The translations under genes were made by a program, and so were the position numbers. The notes beneath the pieces are model-generated. The model had not been told where the DNA came from. It did not search any database and was given only the letters and a program-made list of their open reading frames with translations. Positions 35,579-47,560 of a stretch of 64,000 nt of DNA are shown here, in pieces. This DNA is from Siphonodentalium dalli (lineage: Eukaryota; Mollusca; Scaphopoda; Gadilida; Siphonodentaliidae): the NCBI GenBank assembly GCA_032622095.1, contig CP136064.1, positions 145,285,954-145,349,953 on the forward strand. The letters run 5' to 3'. Every line of letters begins with the position of its first letter. Position 1 is the first letter of the stretch.

Positions 35579-36627
35579 ATAAGGAAAATTTGAATTTTAC
35601 GAAAATTCACGTCTTGCCATGATAAGTTGTTAATTCCATATTTTCTTATTTTCAAATGATAATGACCACATTTTGGACATATTTAAAGAAGAAACCCATG
35701 GATTCGCCTGTAGATAGTAAAGAAAGTGATAAATCTGGGAATTTTGCATGGACATCCGGTACCATTAGGGGGTCAGGGGGTCTAAAGCCCCTCTCCCACA
35801 ATTTTGAGGAGTGTTAGCCCCCCCCATTGGGAAAAGGTGACAGTTGACCCAATTAAGCTTTTCCGGCACCCTGTAGTCTTAACGGGGACCGTAACCCCAC
35901 CCCAAGTCGGGGGGGGGGGGGTGATGGCATCACCACAAGAGTTACTGTCGTGCAAAATTGTCATGGGAGGTTTGTTAAACAGACAGTATGCCCTGCCATC
36001 TGGTAAAATTTCATGTCTGATGCTGTGTCTGATGTTGTATCATTATGTTTAGATATTTAAATTGACTTATGGTTGCTTTATATTGCTATTAAAGTATTTT
36101 TTATTTTAATCTTCAGTTAATTTTGGTAAATGTTTATTATAAATTGCCAAATTCTGCATGAAAAGTGTTTAAAATTTGACAATATATCGCTCTCAAAGTG
36201 TATATTAACATTTCCTCTTCAATTTAGTAATATTATGGTATATCAGGGCATACTTCAGTTATACGAGATGCATCAGCTAGTAAAATTGAAAAAAAACAAC
36301 TTAATTTTTTGGCTTTATTTTGAGGATTGACACTAATTTTCAGGATGCCTTATATTGGAAAAATAAACCACTACTGCTCGATATAATCCATTTTTGATTT
36401 CAGTAAGGTCTATATTTTGATAAAATACTATAAGAAACGCCGTGTTTCACACATGTACATATATATCAGGAAAATTTGAATTTTACGAAAATTCACGTCT
36501 CGCCATGATAAGTTGTTAATTCCATATTTTCTTATTTTCAAATGATAATGACCACATTTTGGACATATTTAAAGAAGAAACCCATGGATTCGCCTGTAGA
36601 TAATAAAGAAAGTGATAAACGGCGCGT
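35579..36627 (+). repeat. Satellite array, segment 3 (one unit plus a truncated unit)
   Basis: One complete unit (to about 36,470) followed by only the first ~150 bp of another. That unit then jumps at AGTGATAAA(C) to its own end, GGCGCGTTTCACACATGTAC. The missing ~700 bp is an internal deletion or a template-switch junction. Confidence 0.9.
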
Positions 36628-37108
36628 TTCACACATGTACATATATATAGGAATCAGGGAGCTAAATGTGTTCTAGAGTCGGGGAGCGAGTACACCGTGG
36701 AATGCTAAAGGTGAAGGTAACTGAAGAATGACCTTCACCTGATACATGCGACACGTTATTAAAGGATGACATCGCGTTTATTTGATTTGTACATAATATC
36801 TAAATAATTTAAACTGGTGAATGAATGGGGGAATGGATTTTTGTGAGCGGGAAATTTATTTAACTAGCTGCTGTAGTCCTGGGTTTTTCCAGATCAAATT
36901 TGGCTGTGAGATAGCCCTGTCGTAGACTTGGGGATTTATTTTAAAAAGTAAACACATGACCTATGATTTTTCTTGCATTTTCGTGAGCAACTGGTGTCAA
37001 TCTAGCTGGGTAAACATCACTGGTATGGCTTTCAGGCTTAAATTCAGTGAATTTGGCCGAAACGTTAACACTGTCGCCTATGGGAAACCATTTAGTTCAG
37101 TGATTCCT
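36628..37108. other. Second array-internal copy of the left-flank module (empty TTAA site)
   Basis: Near-identical to 35,100-35,578, including the GAATCAGGGAG lead-in. The single TTAA is at 36,759-36,762. The offset between the two copies is about 1,530 bp (35,132 to 36,662), which equals one unit plus the truncated unit plus the module, so the block was duplicated as a whole. Confidence 0.95.
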
Positions 37109-40100
37109 ATAAGGAAAATTTGAATTTTACGAAAATTCACGTCTTGCCATGATAAGTTGTTAATTCCATATTTTCTTATTTTCAAATGATAATGACCACA
37201 TTTTGGACATATTTAAAGAAGAAACCCATGGATTCGCCTGTAGATAGTAAAGAAAGTGATAAATCTGGGAATTTTGCATGGACATCCGGTACCATTAGGG
37301 GGTCAGGGGGTCTAAAGCCGCTCTCCCACAATTTTGTGGACTGTTAGCCCGCCCCCCATTGGGAAAAGGTGACAGTTGTCCCAATAGAGCTTTTCCGGCA
37401 CCATGTAGTCTTTACGGGGACCGTAGCCCCACCCCAAGTCGGGGGGGGGGGGGTGATGGCATCACAACAAGAGTTACTGTCGTGCAAAATTGTCATGGCA
37501 GGTTTGTTAAACAGACAGTATGCCCTGCCATCTGGTAAAATTTCATGTCTGATGCTGTGTCAGATGTTGTATCATTATGTTTAGATATTTAAATTGACTT
37601 ATGGTTGCTTTATATTGCTATTAAAGTATTTTTTATTTTAATCTTCTGTTAATTTTGGTAAATGTTTATTATAAATTGCCAAATTTTGCATGAAAAGTGT
37701 TTAAAATTTGACAATATATCGCTCTCAAAGTGTATATTAACATTTCCTCTTCAATGTAGTAATATTATGGTATATCAGGGCATACTTCAGTTATACGAGA
37801 TGCATCAGCTAGTAAAATTGAAAAAAAAATTCTTGATTTTTTGGCTTTATTTTGAGGATTGACACTAATTTTCAGGATGCCTCATATTGGAAAAATAAAT
37901 CACTACTGCTCGATATAATCCATTTATGATTTCAGTAAGGTCTATATTTTGATAAAATACTATAAGAAACGCCGTGTTTTACACATGTACATATATATAA
38001 GGAAAATTTGAATTTTACGAAAATTCACGTCTCGCCATGATAAGTTGTTAATTCCATATTTTCTTATTTTCAAATGATAATGACCACATTTTGGACATAT
38101 TTAAAGAAGAAACCCATGGATTCGCCTGTAGATAGTAAAGAAAGTGATAAATCTGGGAATTTTGCATGGACATCCGGTACCATTAGGGGGTCAGGGGGTC
38201 TAAAGCCCCTCTCCCACAATTTTGAGGAGTGTTAGCCCCCCCCCCATTGGGAAAAGGTGACAGTTGACCCAAATAAGCTTTTCCGACACCTTGTAGTCTT
38301 AACGGGGACCGTAGCCCCACCCCAAGTCGGGGGGGGGGGGGGGTGATGACATCACCACAATAGTTACTGTCGTGCAAAATTGTCATTGCAGGTTTGTTAA
38401 ACAGACAGTATGCCCTGCCATCTGGTAAAATTTCATGTCTGATGCTGTGTCTGATGTTGTATCGTTATGTTTAGATATTTAAATTGACTCATGGTTGCTT
38501 TATATTGCTATTAAAGTATTTTTTATTTTAATCTTCTGTTAATTTTGGTAAATGTTTATTATAAATTGCCAAATTCTGCCTGAAAAGTGTTTAAAATTTG
38601 ACAATATATCGCTCTCAAAGTGTATATTAACATTTCCTTTTCAATTTAGTAATATTAAGGTATATCAGGGCATAGTTCAGTTATACGAGATGCATCAGCT
38701 AGTAAAATTGAAAAAAAACAACTTAATTTTTTGGCTTTATTTTGAGGATTGACACTCATTTTCAGGATGCCTCATATTGGAAAAATAAACCACTACTGCT
38801 CGATATAATCCATTTTTGATTTCAGTAAGGTCTATATTTTGATAAAATACTATAAGAAACGCCGTGTTTCACACATGTACATATATATAAGGAAAATTTG
38901 AATTTTACGAAAATTCACGTCTCGCCATGATAAGTTGTTAATTCCATATTTTCTTATTTTCAAATGATAATGACCACATTTTGGACATATTTAAAGAAGA
39001 AACCGATGGATTCGACTGTAGATAGTAAAGAAAGTGATAAATCTGGGAATTTTGCATGGACATCCGGTACCATTATGGGGTCAGGGGGTCTAAAGCCCCT
39101 CTCCCACAATTTTGAGGAGTGTTAGGCCCCCCCCCATTGGGAAAAGGTGACAGTTGACCCAAATAAGCTTTTCCGACACCTTGTAGTCTTAACGGGGACC
39201 GTAGCCCCACGCCAAGTCGGGGGGGGGGGGGGTGATGGCATCACCACAAGAGTTACTGTCGTGCAAAATTGTCATGGCAGGTTTGTTAAATAGACAGTAT
39301 GCCCTGCCATCTGGTAAAATTTCATGTCTGATGCTGTGTCTGATGTTGTATCATTATGTTTAGATATTTAAATTGACTTATGGTTGCTTTATATTGCTAT
39401 TAAAGTATTTTTTATTTTAATCTTCTGTTAATTTTGGTAAATGTTTATTATAAATTGCCAAATTCTGCATGAAAAGTGTTTAAAATTTGACAATATATCG
39501 CTCTCAAAGTGTATATTAACATTTCCTCTTCAATTTAGTAATATTATGGTATATCAGGGCATACTTCAGTTATACGAGATGCATCAGCTAGTAAAATTGA
39601 AAAAAAAAATCTAAATTTTTTGGCTTTATTTTGAGGATTGACACTAATTTTCAGGATGCCTCATATTGGAAAATAAACCACTACTGCTCGATATAATCCA
39701 TTTTTGATTTCAGTAAGGTCTATATTTTGATAAAATACTATAAGAAACGCCGTGTTTCACACATGTACATATATATAAGGAAAATTTGAATTTTACGAAA
39801 ATTCACGTCTCGCCATGATAAGTTGTTAATTCCATATTTTCTTATTTTCAAATGATAATGACCAAATTTTGGACATATTTAAAGAAGAAACCCATGGATC
39901 CGCCTGTAGATAGTAAAGAAAGTGATAAATCTGGGAATTTTGCATGGACATCCGGTACCATTAGGGGGTCAGGGGGTCTAAAGCCCCTCTCCCACAATTT
40001 TGAGGAGTGTTAGCCCCCCCCCCATTGGGAAAAGGTGACAGTTGACCCAAATAAGCTTTTCCGACACCTTGTAGTCTAAACGGGGACCGTAGCCCCACCC

Positions 40101-43100
40101 CAAGTCGGGGGGGGGGGGGGTGATGACATCACCACAATAGTTACTGTCGTGCAAAATTGTCATTGCAGGTTTGTTAAACAGACAGTATGCCCTGCCATCT
40201 GGTAAAATTTCATGTCTGATGCTGTGTCTGATGTTGTATCGTTATGTTTAGATATTTAAATTGACTCATGGTTGCTTTATATTGCTATTAAAGTATTTTT
40301 TATTTTAATCTTCTGTTAATTTTGGTAAATGTTTATTATAAATTGCCAAATTCTGCCTGAAAAGTGTTTAAAATTTGACAATATATCGCTCTCAAAGTGT
40401 ATATTAACATTTCCTCTTCAATGTAGTAATATTATGGTATATCAGGGCATACTTCAGTTATACGAGATGCATCAGCTAGTAAAATCGAAAAAAAAAATTC
40501 TTGATTTTTTGGCTTTATTTTGAGGATTGACACTAATTTTCAGGATGCCTCATATTGGAAAAATAAATCACTACTGCTCGATATAATCCATTTATGATTT
40601 CAGTAAGATCTATATTTTGATAAAATACTATAAGAAACGCCGTGTTTTACACATGTACATATATATAAGGAAAATTTGAATTTTACGAAAATTCACGTCT
40701 CGCCATGATAAGTTGTTAATTCCATATTTTCTTATTTTCAAATGATAATGACCACATTTTGGACATATTTAAAGAAGAAACCCATGGATTCGCCTGTAGA
40801 TAGTAAAGAAAGTGATAAATCTGGGAATTTTGCATGGACATCCGGTACCATTAGGGGGTCAGGGGGTCTAAAGCCCCTCTCCCACAATTTTGAGGAGTGT
40901 TAGCCCCTCCCCATTGGGAAAAGGTGACAGTTGACCCAAATAAGCTTTTCCGACACCTTGTAGTCTAAACGGGGACCGTAGCCCCACCCCAAGTCGGGGG
41001 GGGGGGGGGGTGATGACATCACCACAATAGTTACTGTCGTGCAAAATTGTCATTGCAGGTTTGTTAAACAGACAGTATGCCCTGCCATCTGGTAAAATTT
41101 CATGTCTGATGCTGTGTCTGATGTTGTATCGTTATGTTTAGATATTTAAATTGACTCATGGTTGCTTTATATTGCTATTAAAGTATTTTTTATTTTAATC
41201 TTCTGTTAATTTTGGTAAATGTTTATTATAAATTGCCAAATTCTGCCTGAAAAGTGTTTAAGATTTGACAATATATCGCTCTCAAAGTGTATATTAACAT
41301 TTCCTTTTCAATTTAGTAATATTAAGGTATATCAGGGCATAGTTCAGTTATACGAGATGCATCAGCTAGTAAAATTGAAAAAAAAAATCTAAATTTTTTG
41401 GCTTTATTTTGAGGATTGACACTAATTTTCAGGATGCCTCATATTGGAAAAATAAACCACTACTGCTCGATATAATCCATTTTTGATTTCAGTAAGGTCT
41501 ATATTTTGATAAAATACTATAAGAAACGCCGTGTTTCACACATGTACATATATATAAGGAAAATTTGAATTTTACGAAAATTCACGTCTCGCCATGATAA
41601 GTTGTTAATTCCATATTTTCTTATTTTCAAATGATAATGACCAAATTTTGGACATATTTAAAGAAGAAACCCATGGATCCGCCTGTAGATAGTAAAGAAA
41701 GTGATAAATCTGGGAATTTTGCATGGACATCCGGTACCATTAGGGGGTCAGGGGGTCTAAAGCCCCTCTCCCACAATTTAGGGGAGTGTTAGCCCCCCCC
41801 CATTGGGAAACGGTGACAGTTGACCCAATTAAGCTTTCCGACAACCTGTAGTCTTAACGGGGACCGTAGCCCCACCCCAAGTGGGGGGTGGGGGGGGGGG
41901 GGGGTGGGGTGATGGCATCACCACAATAGTTACTGTCGTGCAAAATTGTCATGGCAGGTTTGTTAAACAGACAGTATGCCCTGCCATCTGGTAAAATTTC
42001 ATGTCTGATACTGTGTCTGATGTTGAATCATTATGTTTAGATATTTAAATTGACTTATGGTTGCTTTATATTGCTATTAAAGTATTTTTTATTTTAATCT
42101 TCTGTTAATTTTGGTAAATGTTTATTATAAATTGCCAAATTCTGCATGAAAAGTGTTTAAAATTTGACAATATATCGCTCTCAAAGTGCATATTAACATT
42201 TCCTCTTCAATTTAGTAATATTATGTTATATCAGGGCATACTTCAGTTATACGAGATGCATCAGCTAGTAAAATAATTAAAAAAAATCTTAATTTTTTGA
42301 CTTTATTTTGAGGATTGACACTAATTTTCAGGATGCCTCATATTGGAAAAATAAACCACTACTGCTCGATATAATCCATTTTTGATTTCAGTAAGGTCTA
42401 TATTTTGATAAAATACTATAAGAAACGCCGTGTTTCACACATGTACATATATAAGGAAAATTTGAATTTTACCAAAATTCACGTCTCGCCATGATAAGTT
42501 GTTAATTCCATATTTTCTTATTTTCAAATGATAATGACCAAATTTTGGACGTATTTAAAGAAGAAACCCATGGATTCGCCTGTAGATAGTAAAGAAAGTG
42601 ATAAATCTGGGAATTTTGCATGGACATCCGGTACCATTAAGGGGTCAGGGCGTCTAAAGCCCCTCTCCCACAATTTTGAGGAGTGTTAGCCCCCCCCCCC
42701 CCCATTGGGAAAAGGTGACAGTTGACCCAATTAAGCTTTCCGACAACCTGTAGTCTTAACGGGGACCGTAGCCCCACCCCAAGTCGGGGGGGGGGGGGTG
42801 GTGATGGCATCACCACAAGAGTTACTGTCGTGCAAAATTGTCATGGCAGGTTTGTTAAACAGACAGTATGCCCTGCCATCTGGTAAAATTTCATGTCTGA
42901 TGCTGTGTCTGATGTTGTATCATTATCTTTAGATATTTAAATTGACTTATGGTTGCTTTATATTGCTATTAAAGTATTTTTTATTTTAATCTTCTGTTAA
43001 TTTTGGTAAATGTTTATTATAAATTGCCAAATTCTGCATGAAAAGTGTTTAAAATTTGACAATATATCGCTCTCAAAGTGTATATTAACATTTCCACTTC

Positions 43101-44313
43101 AATTTAGTAATATTATGGTATATCAGGGCATACTTCAGTTATACGAGATGCATCAGCTAGTAAAATTGAAAAAAATAATCTTATTGTTTTGGCTTTATTT
43201 TGAGGATTGACAGTAATTTTCAGGATGCCTCATATTGGAAAAATAAACCACTACTGCTCGATATAATCCATTTTTGATTTCAGTAAGGTCTATATTTTGA
43301 TAAAATACTATAAGAAACGCCGTGTTTCACACATGTACATATATATAAGGAAAATTTGAATTTTACGAAAATTCACGTCTCGCCATGATAAGTTGTTAAT
43401 TCCATATTTTCTTATTTTCAAATGATAATGACCAAATTTTGGACATATTTAAAGAAGAAACCCATGGATTCGCCTGTAGATAGTAAAGAAAGTGATAAAT
43501 CTGGGAATTTTGCATGGACATCCGGTACCATTAGGGGGTCAGGGCGTCTAAAGCCCCTCTCCCACAATTTTGAGGAGTGTTAGCCCCCCCCATTGGGAAA
43601 AGGTGACAGTTGACCCAATTAAGCTTTCCGACAACCTGTAGTCTTAACGGGGACCGTAGCCCCACCCCAAGTCGGGGGGGGGGGTGATGGCATCACCACA
43701 AGAGTTACTGTCGTGCAAAATTGTCATGGCAGGTTTGTTAAACAGACAGTATGCCCTGCCATCTGGTAAAATTTCATGTCTGATGCTGTGTCTGATGTTG
43801 TATCATTATGTTTAGATATTTAAATTGACTTATGATTGCTTTATATTGCTATTAAAGTATTTTTTATTTTAATCTTCTGTTAATTTTGGTAAATGTTTAT
43901 TATAAATTGCCAAATTCTGCATGAAAAGTGTTTAAAATTTGACAATATATCGCTCTCAAAGTGTATATTAACATTTCCTCTTCAATTTAGTAATATTATG
44001 GTATATCAGGGCATACTTCAGTTATACGAGATGCATCAGCTAGTAAAATTGAAAAAAAAAATCTTAATTTTTTGGCTTTATTTTGAGGATTGACACTAAT
44101 TTTCAGGATGCCTCATATTGGAAAAATAAACCACTACTGCTCGATATAATCCATTTTTGATTTCAGTAAGGTCTATATTTTGATAAAATACTATAAGAAA
44201 CGCCGTGTTTCACACATGTACATATATATAAGGAAAATTTGAATTTTACGAAAATTCACGTCTCGCCATGATAAGTTGTTAATTCCATATTTTCTTATTT
44301 TCAAATGATAATG
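37109..44313 (+). repeat. Satellite array, segment 4 (about 8 units)
   Basis: Eight units of ~890 bp and the first ~84 bp of a ninth. Shared private variants tie non-adjacent units together: GATGACATCACCACAATAG with ATTCTGCCTGAAAAG and GACTCATGGTTGC occurs in the units at about 38,340, 40,120 and 41,015. The ninth unit is cut by the retrotransposon after TCAAATGATAATG. Confidence 0.95.
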
Positions 44314-44702
44314 CACCCAGGGCCGATAAGGTTCGGGGTGATTTATGTGGTTCTTTGATCCTGTCATCCGGCAGACATTCCGGTTTTTCGGTACGATCCG
44401 TTCCGTATCGGCCGAACTTAAAGTCCGCATTTTACATCCGCCCGGAATGCTGCCTCCTTCCGGTAACTGAGAAAGCAATTCACTTTTGAATTATACGCAT
44501 CGCGCTCGGTTGTGTGTCGTCAAATCCCATCTGTTTCCATCCGTCACCGTGTTTCTTCGCCAGCCTTCATTTATTCGTCTATCATCTTGTTCCTTGTGCG
44601 TTCTGTCTGCGTCCTGTTCCGTCGGCGTTACCTATTTTCGTGGGTAGCGCACGTGTTTCCCTGTTTGTGTTTGTCGTTCGGTGGCAATCACATATTTCTC
44701 TT
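44314..44702 (+). other. 5' untranslated/terminal region of the retrotransposon
   Basis: Non-satellite sequence before the first in-frame ATG of the gag-like gene. GGCCGATA (44,321-44,328) and TATCGGCC (44,406-44,413) form an inverted pair about 80 bp apart. The gag frame is already open from 44,514 but without an ATG until 44,703. Promoter elements are not recognised. Confidence 0.5.
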
Positions 44703-45977
44703 ATGGTTCGTACGGGATCTCGCGGTCGGGCCCGCGACCGTTCGTCTCGTAGCAGTCGCCAGGATGCGTCTGCCAGCTCGTCTCGTGCTGGTCCTGCTTC
44801 CAGTGACCGTGTTGGGCCTTCTTCTCGGGGTTCGGCCAGTGTGTCATCTGTGGCTGATTCACGGGTGCGCGGCCGTGGTCAGCATTCGCGTGGCAGGCCT
44901 GCTCGTGGCTCTGGACGGGGACGCCGCGCCTCCCGTGGCCGGGTTTCCCATTCTCGTGGCCGCGATCCTGTTCGTCAGCCTCGTCGTCAGCCCAGTCGTC
45001 AGTCTCGTCGCCAGGCTAGTCGCCGACAGGATGGTTCTCCGCGCCCCAAGTTTCCGCGCTATGGATCCAGGTCACCATCAGCGTCTCCTTTGTCGACCCG
45101 TCGTCGCAGCAGTTCTGATGACAGCTCCACTTCTCTCCGCCGCCGCGAGGATTCCCGTGTGGCTTCAGTGATCCACCGACCGAACGCTCCGGCAAGAGAC
45201 AGAACTGATCCGGGTAATGCCTTATTTAGTTTTCCTTCCTCGCTGGTCTCCCCTTGGGACGCCCCCTTGCCGATTCCCACGGCGGCAGATGGCTATGGCT
45301 CTCGTGTTTCCCGATCTATTCGCGACAAAATTTTCCGGGGCGATTTTATCAATTTGGATCAGCTGCAGGAACCTGCCGCCTCTATTCATACCGTTGACCC
45401 CCATCAGTTGGTTGTCTCTGCTTCCGGGCGAATCCGTGTTGCGCCAAGCGGGCATGCTGCTCCAATAACGTCTGTTGACTCGTGGACCGATGCTTTTCTC
45501 ACTTTCATTTCGGTATACCTCGACGTTCACCCTGAATCGTCGGCCCAGCCCCTTTTGCGTTACCTGCGCACCATTCGTTGGGCGGCTGCTAAATGTGGGG
45601 GATCTGCCTGGCAGGTGTACGATACCCAATTTCGGTTGAAGTGGGATGGTAATACAGCTACTCCTTGGGAGACCATCGACCTTAACATTTGGCTGCTGGT
45701 CATGACGCCCCAGGTTCGGCAACCTCCGCAGCCGACTCCGCCTCCGGTTCGTGCCTCCGGGCGTGCGGACAATTTTCCCACGCGTCCGGGCCGTCCCAGT
45801 CCCGTCTGTTTTGAATTCAACGCCGGCCGCTGCTCCTGGCCAAACTGTCGTTTTCGACACATCTGCAACATCTGCTCAGAGCCTCATGCCGCAACCGCTG
45901 CCCATGGACAAGACTTTCGCCGCTCAGCCCGCGGCGGTCGCCAGCAGCGTCTACCAGCTCGCCCCTTCCGCCGTTAA
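44703..45977 (+). CDS. Gag-like protein with RS-rich head and zinc-binding tail
   Basis: 424 residues from the first ATG in an open frame; the frame is open further upstream but has no ATG there. Residues 1-155 are extremely rich in Arg and Ser (RGRG, RSRR-type runs), disordered and basic, suited to nucleic-acid binding. The middle (about 185-340) holds a conserved-looking folded segment with 'IRDKIFRGDFINLDQL', 'WTDAFLTFISVYL' and 'AWQVYDTQFRLKW'. From memory this resembles the ORF1 core of many animal DIRS/Ngaro elements. The tail has C369-x7-C377-x4-C382-x3-H386 and then C388-x2-C391-x3-H395, apparent zinc-binding residues. The expected role is to package element RNA. It overlaps the polymerase frame by about 92 bp in the next (+1) frame. 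The frame is intact. Confidence 0.85.
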   Translation: MVRTGSRGRARDRSSRSSRQDASASSSRAGPASSDRVGPSSRGSASVSSVADSRVRGRGQHSRGRPARGSGRGRRASRGRVSHSRGRDPVRQPRRQPSRQSRRQASRRQDGSPRPKFPRYGSRSPSASPLSTRRRSSSDDSSTSLRRREDSRVASVIHRPNAPARDRTDPGNALFSFPSSLVSPWDAPLPIPTAADGYGSRVSRSIRDKIFRGDFINLDQLQEPAASIHTVDPHQLVVSASGRIRVAPSGHAAPITSVDSWTDAFLTFISVYLDVHPESSAQPLLRYLRTIRWAAAKCGGSAWQVYDTQFRLKWDGNTATPWETIDLNIWLLVMTPQVRQPPQPTPPPVRASGRADNFPTRPGRPSPVCFEFNAGRCSWPNCRFRHICNICSEPHAATAAHGQDFRRSARGGRQQRLPARPFRR

Positions 45978-46671
45978 TCTAGACTATTTGTGTTGGTGGC
46001 TTGGGAGGTACCCTCGCCACCAAGTCGCGCGGGAACTCCGGTTCGGTTTTACTCATGGTTTTCCACTCCATTATACTGGCCCGCGTATGCCAACTGACGC
46101 TCCGAACCTCAAGTCTGCTCGTGACCGTCCCGAGGTCGTCCGGGAAAAGATCCTTAAGGAAGTTCGCCTTGGTCGCATTGCTGGTCCTTTCTGTGCTCGT
46201 CCAATTCCAACGCTCGACGTGTCGCCGCTTGGACTGGTGCCTAAACATGAACCTGACTCATTCCGTCTCATCCATCACCTCTCCTATCCGGCAGGCCAGT
46301 CGCTCAATGATCACATTCCGCGCGAATTCACTACTGTCACATATACCAGTTTTGACGCTGCTGTTGCCACCATCCAGTCCCTTGGGGCCGGGACTTTGCT
46401 CGCGCGCGGGGATTTGGAGGCTGCTTATCGTAATCTTCGCATCTACCCGGGCGATTTCGATCAACTTGGTTTTAAACTGGACGACATGTATTATTTCGAC
46501 AAATGCTTACCTTTCGGTTGCAGCGTGTCGTGCGCAACTTTTGAAAAATTCTCGACATTTTTGGAATGGGTTGTTAAGCAGCGGTCCGGCAACCCACACA
46601 TCTTGCACTACTGCGATGACTTCACTGTTCTGTGGTCCGCCAGCCACGTCCCAGGCCTCAGACAGTCTTGA
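45886..46671 (+). CDS. Reverse transcriptase (catalytic core; frame ends at a +1 shift)
   Basis: The reading frame opens inside the gag-like gene; the first ATG is at 45,886 (a second at 45,904). 261 residues to the stop at 46,669-46,671. RT blocks are visible in order: SPLGLVPK (113-120) and SFRLIHHLSYP (125-135); LLARGDLEAAYR with the first catalytic Asp at 176; CLPFGCSVSCATFEKF (207-222); and HYCDDF with the Asp pair at 244-245. All three catalytic aspartates are present. The residue before DD is Cys, where Val, Leu or Met is more usual. Similarity to DIRS-order polymerases continues without a gap in the +1 frame right after the stop, so the protein is split by a single-base shift. The stop context is TCT TGA C. 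It copies element RNA into cDNA together with the downstream RNase H. Confidence 0.85.
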   Translation: MPQPLPMDKTFAAQPAAVASSVYQLAPSAVNLDYLCWWLGRYPRHQVARELRFGFTHGFPLHYTGPRMPTDAPNLKSARDRPEVVREKILKEVRLGRIAGPFCARPIPTLDVSPLGLVPKHEPDSFRLIHHLSYPAGQSLNDHIPREFTTVTYTSFDAAVATIQSLGAGTLLARGDLEAAYRNLRIYPGDFDQLGFKLDDMYYFDKCLPFGCSVSCATFEKFSTFLEWVVKQRSGNPHILHYCDDFTVLWSASHVPGLRQS

Positions 46672-47560
46672 CATGTTTCATCGCGTTTGCTCTGATCTTG
46701 GCGTACCTATTGCTCATGAAAAAACGGTCGCGCCCACATCGAAGCTCTGCTACCTTGGTCTCGAACTCGATACGTTGGCTAACGCGGTGCGTCTCCCTGC
46801 TGAGAAGCTCACAGCCATTCAGTCCAAAATCTCTATGGCTTTGCGCTGCCGTAAAATCTCGGTCCGTGAACTACAGTCGCTCATTGGCTCATTACAATTT
46901 GCGTGCAAGGCGGTTCGTCCGGGCCGCCCATTTTGTCGTCGCCTGATTGATGCCCTGCAGGAATTTTCTAAGCCGCTTCACAAAATCCGAATTAATTCTG
47001 GCATGCGTGCCGATTTGGCCACGTGGTTACAGTTCTTCACGTCATTCAATGGGATCTACCTTTTCCCTTCTGCGATCTGGCTCCATGATACCGACATCAA
47101 TTTCCACACGGACGCTTGTGGTGGTCAGTCCGGCGGCTTTGGCGCTTATTTCAACGGCCTTTGGGCGTTTGGCAAGTGGCCCCTTCCTTGGCATGCTTTG
47201 GGCCTGACCCGCAATATGGGTGTCCTCGAGATGTTCCCAGTCTTAGTGGCCATCAGCGTCTGGGGGCGTCGCCTCCGGAATCATCGCCTCCATTTACACT
47301 GTGATAACATTACCGTGGTCCGCGCCATCAACGACCAAACTTCCAAATGCAAGCCGCTCATGGCCCTGTTGCGCCAGCTGGTCCTGCTGCTCCTGTCTCA
47401 CAACATCTCCTTGCGTGCTTCATGGATCGCGTCTCGTGATAATGCTCTCGCTGACAGCCTCTCTCGTTTCCAGATGAAACGTTTCCGTCGACTGGCGCCG
47501 TCCGCCGCCCGAACGCCAACACCATTTCCCAGGTGCCTGTGGACCTGCGTCGACATGTAA
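46670..47560 (+). CDS. RT C-terminal part and RNase H (continuation in the +1 frame)
   Basis: An open frame of about 296 codons continuing the polymerase. It begins around 'DMFHRVCSDLGVPIAHEKT' and includes the thumb/connection region 'CYLGLELDTLANAVRLPAEKL'. RNase H follows: FHTDACGG (first Asp), NMGVLEMFPV (Glu), LHCDNITVV (second Asp) and ASRDNALADSLSR (last acidic position). All four acidic positions appear intact. The frame was probably never read alone: there is no ATG at the junction and it needs a shift from the upstream RT frame, or repair of an inactivating mutation. It ends at TAA 47,558-47,560 and overlaps the recombinase frame by up to 106 bp. It degrades RNA in the RNA:DNA hybrid. 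Confidence 0.8.
   Translation, partial: DMFHRVCSDLGVPIAHEKTVAPTSKLCYLGLELDTLANAVRLPAEKLTAIQSKISMALRCRKISVRELQSLIGSLQFACKAVRPGRPFCRRLIDALQEFSKPLHKIRINSGMRADLATWLQFFTSFNGIYLFPSAIWLHDTDINFHTDACGGQSGGFGAYFNGLWAFGKWPLPWHALGLTRNMGVLEMFPVLVAISVWGRRLRNHRLHLHCDNITVVRAINDQTSKCKPLMALLRQLVLLLLSHNISLRASWIASRDNALADSLSRFQMKRFRRLAPSAARTPTPFPRCLWTCVDM

Noticed and set aside
44512-45171. 219-codon ORF overlapping the gag-like gene
   Set aside because: A shadow of the RS-rich coding sequence in another frame. It begins without ATG and has no domain.
45222-45860. 212-codon minus-strand ORF opposite the gag-like gene
   Set aside because: Antisense shadow in GC-rich coding DNA, no recognisable features.
46001-46669. 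Upstream part of the +1-frame ORF as an independent protein
   Set aside because: The RT motifs are in the other frame across this stretch. Only sequence after about 46,669 continues the polymerase.
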